Origin: Candidatus Cloacimonadota bacterium
Lineage (GTDB): Bacteria; Muiribacteriota; UBA6191; JACPRK01
Reading direction: 5' to 3'
Assembly (NCBI GenBank): GCA_021772705.1
Contig: JAJFLN010000420.1
Coordinates: forward strand, 1-27,198
Length of the DNA stretch: 27,198 bases
Shown: in pieces, positions 1 to 7,911 of the stretch
Layout: the number at the start of each line of letters is the position of its first letter
How positions within the stretch are numbered: position 1 is the stretch's first letter
Notes under the pieces: generated by a model
What the model was told of the DNA's origin: nothing
Databases searched by the model: none
What the model saw: the letters and a program-made list of their open reading frames with translations, nothing else
Program-made: the position numbers and the translations under genes

Positions 1-80
1 TCGTCCTACTATGGATGCCCGCATCCAGGACGACTGAATGGCCGAGTTTTCCCGATCCGTTCGTCCTGAGCCTGTCGAAG
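1..80. repeat. Left copy of a dispersed terminal direct repeat with a hairpin head
   Basis: These 80 bases recur without a mismatch at 27087-27166. The first 33 bases fold into a hairpin: TCGTCCT at 1-7 pairs with AGGACGA at 27-33, and GGATGC at 13-18 pairs with GCATCC at 21-26, with a five-base bulge at 8-12. The unit ends in a motif of the type CCTGAGCCTGTCGAAG, which belongs to a repeat family I know from many bacterial genomes. No transposase lies nearby, so this looks like a REP-like or MITE-like intergenic element. Confidence 0.85.
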
Positions 81-198
81 CATGTCCTGAGCTACGCCGA
101 AGGGGATGAATGGAGCGGGCGGCCATATCGTCTGAGCCGAAGCATGTCCTGAGCGACGCCGAAGGGGATGAACGGAGCGGGCGGCCATATCGTCTGAG
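81..198. repeat. Two tandem units of about 62 bases
   Basis: A unit beginning CATGTCCTGAGC starts at 81 and again at 143, so the period is 62 bases. Both units contain CGCCGAAGGGGATGAA and end in CGGCCATATCGTCTGAG. They differ by single bases (T/G near 93 and 155, T/C near 111 and 173). The right-end copy has only the later part of the unit (from GATGAATGG), so the left copy carries a 24-base insertion (81-104) and a second unit. Confidence 0.8.
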
Positions 199-810
199 TC
201 ACTCACCGACTGCCGACCGTCGTCCCAATGTGGATGAAACGGCAAGTTACACAGAGAACACAGTGCTCACAAAGGTCACAGACAGGGCCTCCGGCCAATT
301 GCTCAGCCAACCCCATGGTAAAATAGCCGCAACCCCTTTAACGTAGCTCCTGGTTACGAGGGCATTCATGCCACAGGCCCTTGCGGATCCCTTGTCTTGG
401 CCGGAGTCCCTGACTGTTGAAGGTGGCCGCCAAGATCGATCGGTCTGTATCAGCCAGGCCGCAGCGGCTATCGCCGAGGTCTGCTGGCCATGAACGGCAA
501 CCTGATGATGGAGCAGTCACTCCCCACGATTGATTCACCAGAGCTGCCGGACCGTCAACCGAGCGTGGTTTGTCGTGCTCCAGGACGCTTCCCGGAGGGC
601 GCTTTCTCGGTAGCGGCAGTGCTCCAGAAGACTGATGACTGACAGCAGGTCACTGTTCAGCCAATATCTCCCCTGCCATTTCGAGCCGCCCTCTGTCCCG
701 AGAGCCGCCGCAGCTGCGATCAAGAGCTGGACCCACCTGAGAGACAGATCACCGATTCCTAGTTCGGTCCATCCTGGTCCAAGGGGTGCGCCCGGTTTTC
801 GGACAGAGAA
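199..810. other. Gene-free stretch of about 600 bases
   Basis: I see no convincing gene here. Reading frames are short on both strands and no frame begins behind a good ribosome site. Bases 245-290 resemble a phrase of alternating ACACAG/CACAG tracts that I associate with intergenic DNA. The best short frame, 490-642 on the plus strand (50 residues), is described under rejected items. The stretch may be decayed coding DNA or spacer between the repeat and the beta-propeller gene. Confidence 0.5.
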
Positions 811-840
811 AGGGCCCCTCCACCGAAGTGGAGGGGCCCT
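811..840 (-). terminator. Intrinsic terminator with a UUCG tetraloop, beta-propeller gene
   Basis: A perfect 13-base-pair stem (811-823 with 828-840) closes a four-base loop. Read on the minus strand the loop is C(TTCG)G, the extra-stable UUCG tetraloop. It begins 26 bases after the stop codon at 866. The tract after the stem on the minus strand is only moderately T-rich (TTCTCT), so termination relies mainly on the strong hairpin. Confidence 0.85.
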
Positions 841-865
841 GTTTCAGATGCCTTGATGATATGAC

Positions 866-1771
866 TCAGCGATGCAGTCGGTCGAAGTTGTCTGACCGGC
901 GGTTGTCGCGTCCACCGTAGAGGCGACCCTCGAGCTTGTAGATGCCCCGGTCCTCCATCACGATGTAGAGTTCGCCGCCAGCGGCGGAGACGTTGCGAGC
1001 TCCGGCGTCTTCCATCACTGGAACGAAGTCATCCCGATCGATGAGGTAAGCGAACACTCGTCCGCTGCCCTTGACGATGTAGAGACGGTTTCCGTCGACC
1101 TCGATCTGCTTGGTGCCCGTTCCGGGGTCGATCTTGCGCCAGTTGCCACGGCGCTCCATGTAGATGTTGCCGCTGTTCTTGAGGACGAAGTTCTCCGTGC
1201 CGTTGCCAACTGCCATCTGGGTGTTGCTGCCTGGATCGAGCTCGCTCCAGCGGTCGCTCCAGTCGTTGTACTGCCAGATGTTACCGTTGTGCTTGGTGGC
1301 CAAGAGGCCGTCGCGGGTGGCGGAGATGTGCTTCACGCCTCGCCGGCTATCGATGCGATCCCATCCGCTCCAGCTGTTCTTGTAAACCGTGCCGTCATCG
1401 CGAAGCATGTAGAGCTTGCCGTGACCGGTAGCGAGCATTCGGGCGCGCCTTCCGCCGTCGATCCGGGAGAACCGGTATCCATCGTATTCGAGAACCTGTC
1501 CGTCGTCGCCGCGAGCGTAGAGCTTGTTGCCGTCGGCCACGATCTGGCTGATGCCTCTTCCTCGGAAGATCTTGTTGAACTCGCCCCATCGGTACTCGAA
1601 GATGGCGCCGCTCTCCTTGAGGATGTAGACGCTGGAAGAACCGACGGCGACCATCTGGGTCCGGGCGCCGTTGTCAAACATCTCCAGGTGAGCTGCCTGG
1701 GCGGGGGCGGCGACTGCCAGGCCCAGCGCAAGTACTGTGACAAAAATGGAAAGGCGGTTGATTGTGTTCAT
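866..1771 (-). CDS. Secreted seven-repeat beta-propeller (tectonin/WD-like) protein
   Basis: This 301-residue protein begins with a clear signal peptide: a short basic start, a hydrophobic core (FVTVLALGLAVAA) and an AQA cleavage motif near residue 26. The mature part is built from seven repeats of about 35-38 residues. Each has a pattern like 'G..LY....G.I..Y....W..ID.G', which suggests a seven-bladed propeller of the tectonin or RCC1/WD-like type. I chose the ATG at 1771 because an AGGAGGT ribosome site sits 10 bases upstream and the signal peptide starts there; the frame stays open a further 50 codons upstream without such a site. The gene has its own sigma-70-like promoter and a UUCG terminator, so it is probably a single-gene unit. 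Propellers bind proteins or glycans, but no ligand can be inferred. Confidence 0.8.
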   Translation of the reverse strand: MNTINRLSIFVTVLALGLAVAAPAQAAHLEMFDNGARTQMVAVGSSSVYILKESGAIFEYRWGEFNKIFRGRGISQIVADGNKLYARGDDGQVLEYDGYRFSRIDGGRRARMLATGHGKLYMLRDDGTVYKNSWSGWDRIDSRRGVKHISATRDGLLATKHNGNIWQYNDWSDRWSELDPGSNTQMAVGNGTENFVLKNSGNIYMERRGNWRKIDPGTGTKQIEVDGNRLYIVKGSGRVFAYLIDRDDFVPVMEDAGARNVSAAGGELYIVMEDRGIYKLEGRLYGGRDNRRSDNFDRLHR

Positions 1772-1781
1772 GGACTCTCTT

Positions 1782-1788
1782 ACCTCCT
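1782..1788 (-). promoter_or_regulatory. Strong Shine-Dalgarno site fixing the propeller start
   Basis: The minus strand reads AGGAGGT ten bases before the ATG at 1771. It decides the start codon against the longer open frame and suggests high expression. Confidence 0.8.
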
Positions 1789-1844
1789 GATTGTGTGTAT
1801 CCCGGTGTTCCGGGTTTCCTGGGGTAGTAGCAGGATTTGATGGA

Positions 1845-1872
1845 AGTCTAAGGACTGACAGGTAATCGTCAA
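1845..1872 (-). promoter_or_regulatory. Sigma-70-like promoter of the propeller gene
   Basis: On the minus strand TTGACG (1872-1867, 5 of 6 to consensus) is followed after 16 bases by TAGACT (1850-1845, 4 of 6). Transcription would begin near 1838 and give a leader of about 65 bases. This is a pattern match only. Confidence 0.5.
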
Positions 1873-1969
1873 GCCTTGGAGACCTATGTTTCATGACTTT
1901 TGAATCCTTGCTCTTACCCACTCCGGGTTCGTACCCAATCCATACAAGTTTTGAACTCGAAACCTGGCT

Positions 1970-3157
1970 CTATTCCGGGCCTGTCCCGTATCGCCGCGGC
2001 CCCTCATCTTCCTCCCAATCCCTGCCGGAGCCAGCCGATGTATCGTTGCTTTCGGGGCGATCTCCGTCGTAACCGGTACCGCTCCCACTCTGAGGGTCAT
2101 CTTCGTCGTTCGGTCCACCCATCTCATCAACCGAAACCTCTGGGGTCGCTTCCGGTGAGGTAGTAGAGGGGCCTTCCGGGTCCTCTCCCGTGCCATCCAG
2201 GCGAATCTCGAGAACATTCCCCGTATGGCCCTCGAAGTAATGGGAAGCGAGAAGCCGTCGATAGGGAATGGCCAGATCGGGAGGCAAATGCTCGAGAGAT
2301 GGGAACTCTGCAGGAGCCAGGGCCGTCAGATTCGCCTGGAGAGACATTAAGAGAGGTCTGATGCGAGTTCGATGTAGCTCAGTGACGAGGGTGTTGAAAC
2401 GATTTGCCTCACCTTCGTAGAGCCGCCTGGCCTGGGCCGCCTCGGGGGTCCCGGCGGTTGAGCGGGCTCTCTGGAGGGCCGACAGAACCCTGTCGACATC
2501 GGGCTCCTCGACTGTATCCTGTTGCACCCAGGGGACCACCGGCATATCCAGTCCTCTGGGTTTGCTGAGAAACTCGTCCTCGAAAGGTCGATAGGCGTCG
2601 GACGGTTGCTTGCCGTCACTGCGATCCTGAACGCCCTGGGCTCGAATCTCATGGGCCCGATCGATGATGTTGCGCTTCCACTTCTCCGGGATGGCCGCCA
2701 GGACGTGGAACTCCAGGTAGCTGTCCAGTGAAGCCAGCGGAGATGGGGGTAGCAAGCTGCCGTCCTGTCCTGCATCGGCGGCGGTTGTCCGGAGCAACTC
2801 CAGCTGGTCGTGAATGGGGCACAGGGCCGTTGTGGCCAGAGAGCGATACTGACTGATCGCCGTTTGAGCTCCTGAATGCCAGATCGTTGTTGGGGACGTG
2901 TTCGCCTCCAATGTCTGACCCATGGCTGGCATACTGCCGAGGAACAGGGCAATCACCAGTAGCTTTGGGGTCAGACACTGACGAGCATCAAAGCTAGAGT
3001 TAGTTTCCGTTCGAAAACTCCCAATCCGTTCGCCCCGACCCTTCGACAAGCTCAGGAGAGGGGCCTCTGCCGCTCCAACACTGGCCCTTGACAGGCTCGG
3101 GCCGAACGGGTTTCCGGACTTAAACGAGTTAGCCGGCGACTGGATGAGTCGAGTCAT
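1970..3157 (-). CDS. Exported protein of unknown function with an acidic, disordered C-terminus
   Basis: I do not recognise a family. The protein has a hydrophobic segment (LLVIALFLGSMPAMG) that looks like the core of a signal peptide with cleavage after AMG. A helical, Leu/Ala/Arg-rich middle follows, then about 70 residues rich in Asp, Glu, Gly, Ser and Pro. The start is uncertain. The ATG at 3157 is the last upstream ATG that keeps the signal-like segment, but it lacks a ribosome site. It would also put about 60 residues in front of that segment, roughly half of them encoded by a dispersed repeat (3024-3113). The true start may be a non-ATG codon close to 2970 (for example the CTG before TPKLL), giving about 330 residues. 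The frame also runs upstream into the terminator of the preceding gene, so the longest reading is unlikely. The acidic tail resembles in style the low-complexity segment of the TPR protein upstream. Confidence 0.6.
   Translation of the reverse strand: MTRLIQSPANSFKSGNPFGPSLSRASVGAAEAPLLSLSKGRGERIGSFRTETNSSFDARQCLTPKLLVIALFLGSMPAMGQTLEANTSPTTIWHSGAQTAISQYRSLATTALCPIHDQLELLRTTAADAGQDGSLLPPSPLASLDSYLEFHVLAAIPEKWKRNIIDRAHEIRAQGVQDRSDGKQPSDAYRPFEDEFLSKPRGLDMPVVPWVQQDTVEEPDVDRVLSALQRARSTAGTPEAAQARRLYEGEANRFNTLVTELHRTRIRPLLMSLQANLTALAPAEFPSLEHLPPDLAIPYRRLLASHYFEGHTGNVLEIRLDGTGEDPEGPSTTSPEATPEVSVDEMGGPNDEDDPQSGSGTGYDGDRPESNDTSAGSGRDWEEDEGPRRYGTGPE
3024..3113. repeat. Internal copy of the GTTCG...GACAAGCTCAGG repeat family, imperfect inverted pair
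   Basis: CCGTTCGCCCCGACCCTTCG begins at 3026 and is followed by ACAAGCTCAGGAG. The opposite orientation appears at 3084-3113 (CTTGACAGGCTCGGGCCGAA then CGGG). The two arms match the repeat at both window ends, in both orientations, and can fold into a long imperfect hairpin. The element lies just upstream of the signal-peptide region of the unknown exported protein. Confidence 0.65.
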
Positions 3158-3237
3158 GCTGTTGAGTCGAACGTCAGGTTGAGGGCAGGCGGTGGGCCGA
3201 TCAGGCGTCATTGGCGAGCTGTTGCTACTCTGGCATG

Positions 3238-3269
3238 AACCCGCCCCGGACTCTCGCCCGGGGCGGGTT
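3238..3269 (-). terminator. Strong GC hairpin after the Gly/Ser-rich TPR gene
   Basis: A perfect 12-base-pair stem (AACCCGCCCCGG with CCGGGGCGGGTT) with an eight-base loop lies 17 bases after the stop codon at 3286. No long T-run follows on the minus strand, but position and strength fit a terminator. It separates this gene from the unknown exported gene downstream, which must then have its own promoter. Confidence 0.7.
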
Positions 3270-3285
3270 GTCATGGCGACCAGAT

Positions 3286-5733
3286 CTATCGATCAACCCC
3301 GTCAAAGCCGGGGGTTTCCTGACTTCGCGTACCACCACGCCGACTGCTCACGACCGGTGCCGTGTAGGCCTTGCTGAAGAACGTGGCCTCGAGAGAAGCC
3401 TTGGTCGGAGACTTCTTGACCAGGGCCTGATACGCCTTCTTCTTCTTACCTCGTCCGCTAAACCTGCCTGAATTCTTCCAGGTCTCGAAGGCTGCCTGCT
3501 CGGCATCGATCCGGCTTGCCAGTGCGGTGTAAGCCTTGTTGCCATCGCTTCCGCTGGCGAAGAGCGCCTCCAGCTGGGCCCCATTCATACGGGCATAGGC
3601 TGAGAGCTCCTTGTCAGCTACCTTCTTGTGCAGATCACGCCACTTCTCGTGCTTCACACGCAGGATTTCTTCTGAGTCGCTCTCGCTGAAGCCAGAATCG
3701 ATCGCCGGCGCCGCAGCATTGCGTCTCTTCGTCTCGTAGTACCACGGACTGGCGTACTGAGCCAGGTACTTCGACTTGGCCGAGGCGAGGACCTGGCTGG
3801 CAGTGGCGAAGCTGGCGGAAGGACTCATGCCAATCTGGAGCAGACCGGCCCGGATGTCGGCCTTGTTGCCCAGACCCATGACCCGGTCCAGTTCTCTCTG
3901 TGCAGCCTGCTGGTGCCTGGCCTTGCCGAAGCTGTTGCCTCGTCCGGCGAGCTTGTCCACCAGTGCCTGGATGGCCGACTCGTCAGGATTCTTGTTGGAT
4001 TCCCACTTCTCTATCAATTGAATGAGAAGAGCGTTGGCAGAGCCCGAGTCAGAACGGGCATACTTGGAATCGAAGTCCAGCACGGCTCGCTTGTAAGCGT
4101 CGAAGTCGTCGCCCTTCTCGAGGATTGAGACCTTCTTGGCGTCCAGCGCCGAGTTGTTTCCTGAGCTGTACTTGGTGGTGAACTCCTCGATGAGGCGCAG
4201 AGCCGCTTCCGTGTCGCCGCCGGCGATGTATCTGTCCACGATGTCGGCGGCGCGACGGGTGAACTCGTCCTTCTTGGATGTCGGGTAGCTGTCGAGAGAC
4301 GAGCGAATCTTCTGGATGGCTCCGTTCAGGTCGCCAGCGGAGATCTTCGCGTCGATGAGCGGCAGATCCATTGAAGCAAGACCATCGGCGGCCTCCGTCT
4401 TGTAGGCCCGATCCGCTCCCGAGGCGTTGACCACCTCACCGAACAGCTGCCGGGCCTGTCGGGTGTCACCGAGCTCCTGGTAGCCTCGACCCATTCCAAC
4501 GGTGTGCTTGTGGTATCCAAAGTCGTTGCGGTACCGCTTGCGAGTGTCGATGGCTCGTCGCCAGTCGTTGGACTTCTCATAGCTCTGGATCTTCACGTCC
4601 AGAGCCTTGGAACGGGTCGACTGGCTGCTGGAGTTGGTGAACACGTAGTCAGCCAGTTCCCTGGCCTCGCCGTAGTTCGCCCGGTTGTTGGCCGCCTGGG
4701 CCATGGCAACCATGCTCTCTTCCATGTTGCTGAGCTTCTGGTTGATGGACTCCCGCTTCTTGCGCTTCGTCGAGAAGGTGAGCTGATTGTAGGAGAAACC
4801 GGACGTACCCTCGCCCCAGTAGTAGACCAGGTCGCTCAGACCGGCATTCTTGAGCTCCTTGTATGTCTTGTAGGCTTCCTTGTAGTTCGCCGCAGCAGCC
4901 TGCTTGTCCCGCTTCTCCAGAAGCTGGGCCAGGACGTACTTTGCGTCGGCGTAGAGGACCTTCTGCTCGATCAGGATCTTCGGATCTCTGAAGTGCCTCC
5001 ACTGCTCCCTCGACTTGGTGACCAGACTGAGATACATCCGGGCAGCTCCGTCATTGTCGACCCAGTCGAAGTAGGCGCCCTTCTCGTAGTAGCACATACC
5101 CAGGTAGTAGTGTTTCAGGTTCAACTTTCGCATAGCCGACGAGGAGCCGCCGAGATACCGGACCAGCATGTCGTCGGAGGTGAGCTCGATCTGGACTGCC
5201 CGCAGGTACTCGATGGCCCGATCGTAGTCCGAAGACCAGCTGGCGTCGCGGTAGATCTCGATGCCTCTCCAGAGGTAGGCGCTCGCCAGATCGGCGCGAA
5301 TCTGATAGTTGTCATTGCCAGATCCGTACTGGCTTCTCAGGCCGTCAGCCCGGCGAAGATTCTCGATGGCATCCTGGTAACGACCGTTGCGGAGGTAGCT
5401 CGATCCGTTCCGGTAGCTGTCCCGATAAACGATGTCGTCGCCCGTACCCTGCTGGGTTCCGCCACTGCCGTACTGACTGTCGTTTCCACTCCCGTACTGC
5501 GAGTCACTTCCGCTGCCTCGGCCGAAGTCACTTCCACTTCCTCGACCGAAGTCGCTTCCACTGCCGTCGTTGCCGGAGCCACGATTTTGCGAACTCGACC
5601 CGTCGTCGCCGGAGCCTCGGCGGACCGGCTCATCATCACCGGTACCGTAGGCGAACCCCGGTGTCGACGTGACAATCAGTGCCAGGCTCGCCGCCAGGCC
5701 TATCATACGGAATCCTCTGGGCAGGGTACTCAT
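3286..5733 (-). CDS. Exported tetratricopeptide-repeat protein with a Gly/Ser/Asp-rich N-terminus
   Basis: This 815-residue protein starts with a signal peptide (core LAASLALIVTSTPGFA, cleavage near residue 28). Residues 40-100 are low complexity, with repeats such as SGSDFGRG and YGSGNDSQ. The rest is a series of helical hairpins of TPR type, for example NGRYQDAIENLRRA near residue 117 and LGDTRQARQLFGEVV further on. Such arrays act as protein-binding scaffolds; here the array should lie outside the cytoplasm. The ATG at 5733 was chosen over one eight codons upstream because GGAGAGGAG lies just before it and the signal peptide begins there. It is 104 bases behind the MFS gene and is followed by a strong hairpin. 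No catalytic motif was seen. A structural or assembly role in the envelope is an inference. Confidence 0.8.
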   Translation of the reverse strand: MSTLPRGFRMIGLAASLALIVTSTPGFAYGTGDDEPVRRGSGDDGSSSQNRGSGNDGSGSDFGRGSGSDFGRGSGSDSQYGSGNDSQYGSGGTQQGTGDDIVYRDSYRNGSSYLRNGRYQDAIENLRRADGLRSQYGSGNDNYQIRADLASAYLWRGIEIYRDASWSSDYDRAIEYLRAVQIELTSDDMLVRYLGGSSSAMRKLNLKHYYLGMCYYEKGAYFDWVDNDGAARMYLSLVTKSREQWRHFRDPKILIEQKVLYADAKYVLAQLLEKRDKQAAAANYKEAYKTYKELKNAGLSDLVYYWGEGTSGFSYNQLTFSTKRKKRESINQKLSNMEESMVAMAQAANNRANYGEARELADYVFTNSSSQSTRSKALDVKIQSYEKSNDWRRAIDTRKRYRNDFGYHKHTVGMGRGYQELGDTRQARQLFGEVVNASGADRAYKTEAADGLASMDLPLIDAKISAGDLNGAIQKIRSSLDSYPTSKKDEFTRRAADIVDRYIAGGDTEAALRLIEEFTTKYSSGNNSALDAKKVSILEKGDDFDAYKRAVLDFDSKYARSDSGSANALLIQLIEKWESNKNPDESAIQALVDKLAGRGNSFGKARHQQAAQRELDRVMGLGNKADIRAGLLQIGMSPSASFATASQVLASAKSKYLAQYASPWYYETKRRNAAAPAIDSGFSESDSEEILRVKHEKWRDLHKKVADKELSAYARMNGAQLEALFASGSDGNKAYTALASRIDAEQAAFETWKNSGRFSGRGKKKKAYQALVKKSPTKASLEATFFSKAYTAPVVSSRRGGTRSQETPGFDGVDR
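5434..5616 (-). repeat. Coding low-complexity Gly/Ser/Asp repeat
   Basis: Inside the TPR gene, residues 40-100 consist almost entirely of Gly, Ser, Asp, Asn and Gln, with near-exact repeats of an eight-residue SGSDFGRG unit and of a YGSGNDSQ unit. It is likely a flexible spacer between the membrane side and the TPR scaffold, and a site where slippage could change length. Confidence 0.7.
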
Positions 5734-5837
5734 GGTCTCCTCTCCCTCCTTGGTCATGGGAAAGTTTCATGCTCGACCGCTTTTCGGGCAGCCGAAGCCG
5801 GACAGGTCTTCTGTGTACTCTCCTACTACGACGGTGA

Positions 5838-7121
5838 TCACGATTTGTTCGCCCCCAAATTGCCGCAGCCGCTTCTGGCAGCCCGGGCAACATCCACACC
5901 ATAGAACTGCATGCCATACAAATAGAAGGCTGAAGCAAAGGCCATGGGGACAAAGCAGACGAGAATGGCGAACTTCAGGTCGAATGTGTCACTCAGGGCC
6001 CCGATCAGAGGGGGGGAAGCCACATCTCCCAGGAGATGGATGATGAAGATGTTCAGGGCAAATCCGGTAGCTCGCATCGATGCCGGCACGACATTGGCGA
6101 GGGCGGCGTTGAGCGGCCCCGTGTTCAGGAAGAAGAAGAACTCCCCCAGGAAGAGACAGACCCATGCCGCGGAGGTGTTTGTGAGGATGATGGCCAGTAC
6201 CGCGAAGGGCAGTCCAATGCCGAGGGCGATACCGGACATGAGGAAGTAACCGCCTGGAGTTCGCTCCTGAAGCCAGTCCCCGAGCCACCCACCCGTAGCA
6301 GTCCCAAGAAACCCGGCTGCAACGGTTATCAGTCCGAACCAGGTGGTTGCTTCGGCCAGGTCCAGGTCTCGAACTCGTACCAGAAAGGTCGGCATCCAGT
6401 GAATGAGGCCTCCCAGGCAGAAGGAGTAGCAGGTCATTCCGGCGGTGTTCACCAGATAGCTTCGAATCTTCAGTAGCCGCACGTAGTCGACCAGGGCGGG
6501 CCGGTCGCCGGGGTCGTCTCCATCTTGAGAATCCGAGGCTCCTCGTGGGGGATCTGGCAGCCAGAGGGCCGCTACAGCGGCGATGAGTCCCGGAAGACCG
6601 ACCATGAGAAAGGCGTTTCGCCAGCCGTAATGCTGGCCTAGGTAACCGCCCAGGACGATTCCCAGAGCGGAGCCAACGGGGATGGCGGTGTAAAACACGG
6701 ACATGGCCCGTCCCCGGGTGGATCGAGGGAACAGGTCCGAGAGCAGGCTGGGACTGACAGTGGCGTAGCCGGCTTCGCCGATGCCGACGGCCCCCCGCAT
6801 CAGGAGGAGCTGCCAGAAGTTTCGCGCCATGGCCGAGCCTGCAGTGGCCAGGCTCCAGAGGGCCACTCCACCGGAGATGAAATACTGTCTGGGCCACCGG
6901 TCAGCCATGAGTCCGATGGCCGGTGCCGCCAGCATGTACACCAGGATGAAGGCGGCTCCCAGGGTACCGAGCTGGGTGTCGGAGAGACCGAAGTCTCTCT
7001 GGATCAACACCTGGACCGCCGAGATCACATAGCGGTCGATGTAGTTGATGAAGTTGATTCCGAAGAGCAGGGCCAGAGCGAGATACTGTGGTCCTGGACC
7101 TGCGCCTCCGGCTCTAGCCAG
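5838..7121 (-). CDS. MFS transporter, Spinster (Spns)-type, apparent CTG start
   Basis: This predicted 427-residue, 12-helix inner-membrane carrier has family marks: the loop 2-3 motif GLMADRWPRQ (near residues 71-80), a GIGEAGYATVSPSLLSD segment and RGRAMSVF, all typical of Spinster-like MFS proteins. Substrate is unknown; eukaryotic relatives move sphingolipids or lysolipids. The first ATG/GTG/TTG in frame is the GTG at 7028, but that would delete helix 1, whose sequence (LALALLFGINFINYIDRY) is plainly encoded upstream. The frame is closed by TGA just beyond 7135. In the available stretch the best candidate is the CTG at 7121, six bases after GAGAGG. It overlaps the sigma-factor stop by eight bases, so translation is probably coupled. 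A sequencing error or an ATC start are alternatives. Confidence 0.85.
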   Translation of the reverse strand: MARAGGAGPGPQYLALALLFGINFINYIDRYVISAVQVLIQRDFGLSDTQLGTLGAAFILVYMLAAPAIGLMADRWPRQYFISGGVALWSLATAGSAMARNFWQLLLMRGAVGIGEAGYATVSPSLLSDLFPRSTRGRAMSVFYTAIPVGSALGIVLGGYLGQHYGWRNAFLMVGLPGLIAAVAALWLPDPPRGASDSQDGDDPGDRPALVDYVRLLKIRSYLVNTAGMTCYSFCLGGLIHWMPTFLVRVRDLDLAEATTWFGLITVAAGFLGTATGGWLGDWLQERTPGGYFLMSGIALGIGLPFAVLAIILTNTSAAWVCLFLGEFFFFLNTGPLNAALANVVPASMRATGFALNIFIIHLLGDVASPPLIGALSDTFDLKFAILVCFVPMAFASAFYLYGMQFYGVDVARAARSGCGNLGANKS

Positions 7122-7911
7122 AGATGGCCTCTCGATCCTTGTTCAGCCGGCCGCGAAGACGGAGGATCGCCTTCGTATGGAGCTGACTCACCCTGGAATC
7201 GCTGACCCCCAAGATCGAGCCGATTTCCTTGCTTGTCAACTCTTCGAAGTAATAGAGAGAGACGACGAGTCGTTCTCGTTCCGTGAGACAGGTGATCTCC
7301 CGCGCCAGCATCCTTTGCATCTCGAGCCGCTCAGCGTTCTTCTCGGGAGTGATGGTCGTCTTGTCCTCGATGAAGTCCTGTCGACTGACGCCGCCCTCAC
7401 CCTCCGGGTCTCCTTCGTCGAGACTGCTGACGATGGTGGAACGGGCCTCGTCGAAGATCTTGTAGAGTTCCTTCTTGTTGATCTTGAGATGGGCGCAGAC
7501 TTCCTCGTCGCTGGCATCTCTTCCCAGCCTGCTCTCCAGCTCCAGGTAGGCTCGCTCCAGGTTCTTGCTCTTCTGACGCACCGACCGGGGGATCCAGTCC
7601 AGGCCGCGGAGCTCGTCGAGAATGGCCCCTCGGATTCTGGACTTGGCGTAGGTCTTGAACTTGATCTTCCTGTCCGGATCATACTTGTCGATGGCATCGA
7701 TGAGGCCGAAGACGCCGTAGCCGACCAGGTCGTCGTAATCCACGTTGGAGGGGAGATTTACTGCCATCCGGCCCGCCACGTACTTCACGAAGCTGGAGTA
7801 ACGCATGATCAGCTTCTCTCGGATGACCGGGTTGCCGCTCTCGCGGTAGCTCGACCAGAGCTGCAAGTCTTCCGCTTCAGTAGGCAGGACCGCTGCCGGT
7901 TCCATTTCCAT
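7114..7911 (-). CDS. RNA polymerase sigma factor, FliA/WhiG (sigma-28) family
   Basis: This 265-residue protein redirects RNA polymerase to a specific promoter set. Region 2 spans about residues 35-112, with YDDLVGYGVFGLIDAIDKYD and the region 2.4 segment FKTYAKSRIRGAILDELR. The WIPRSVRQ motif at 106-113 is a hallmark of the FliA/WhiG class. Region 3 follows, and region 4 (about 208-256) has LTERERLVVSLYYFEELT and the helix-turn-helix SKEIGSILGVSDSRVSQLH. Length is normal for the family. The ATG at 7911 overlaps the pth stop by one base (TGATG), with GGAGGAG 13 bases upstream; a GTG one codon earlier is possible. There are no flagellar genes in the window, so a motility role cannot be assumed. 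Control of pili or envelope genes is only a guess. Confidence 0.92.
   Translation of the reverse strand: MEMEPAAVLPTEAEDLQLWSSYRESGNPVIREKLIMRYSSFVKYVAGRMAVNLPSNVDYDDLVGYGVFGLIDAIDKYDPDRKIKFKTYAKSRIRGAILDELRGLDWIPRSVRQKSKNLERAYLELESRLGRDASDEEVCAHLKINKKELYKIFDEARSTIVSSLDEGDPEGEGGVSRQDFIEDKTTITPEKNAERLEMQRMLAREITCLTERERLVVSLYYFEELTSKEIGSILGVSDSRVSQLHTKAILRLRGRLNKDREAISG
7128..7133 (-). promoter_or_regulatory. Ribosome site supporting the CTG start of the MFS gene
   Basis: The minus strand reads GAGAGG six bases before the CTG at 7121, inside the last codons of the sigma-factor gene. It supports the non-standard start that preserves transmembrane helix 1. Confidence 0.45.

Noticed and set aside
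490..642. Plus-strand frame of 50 residues in the gene-free left region
   Set aside because: Composition looks protein-like, but there is no ribosome site, no recognisable motif and no neighbour support. It may be a relic or chance.
3158..3274. Longest N-terminal extension of the unknown exported protein
   Set aside because: It reads through the terminator hairpin of the preceding gene and lacks a ribosome site.
4504..5904. 466-residue plus-strand open frame opposite the Gly/Ser-rich TPR gene
   Set aside because: It is an antisense frame of a gene with a signal peptide, a ribosome site and TPR motifs. The Val/Leu-rich translation is a by-product of codon bias.
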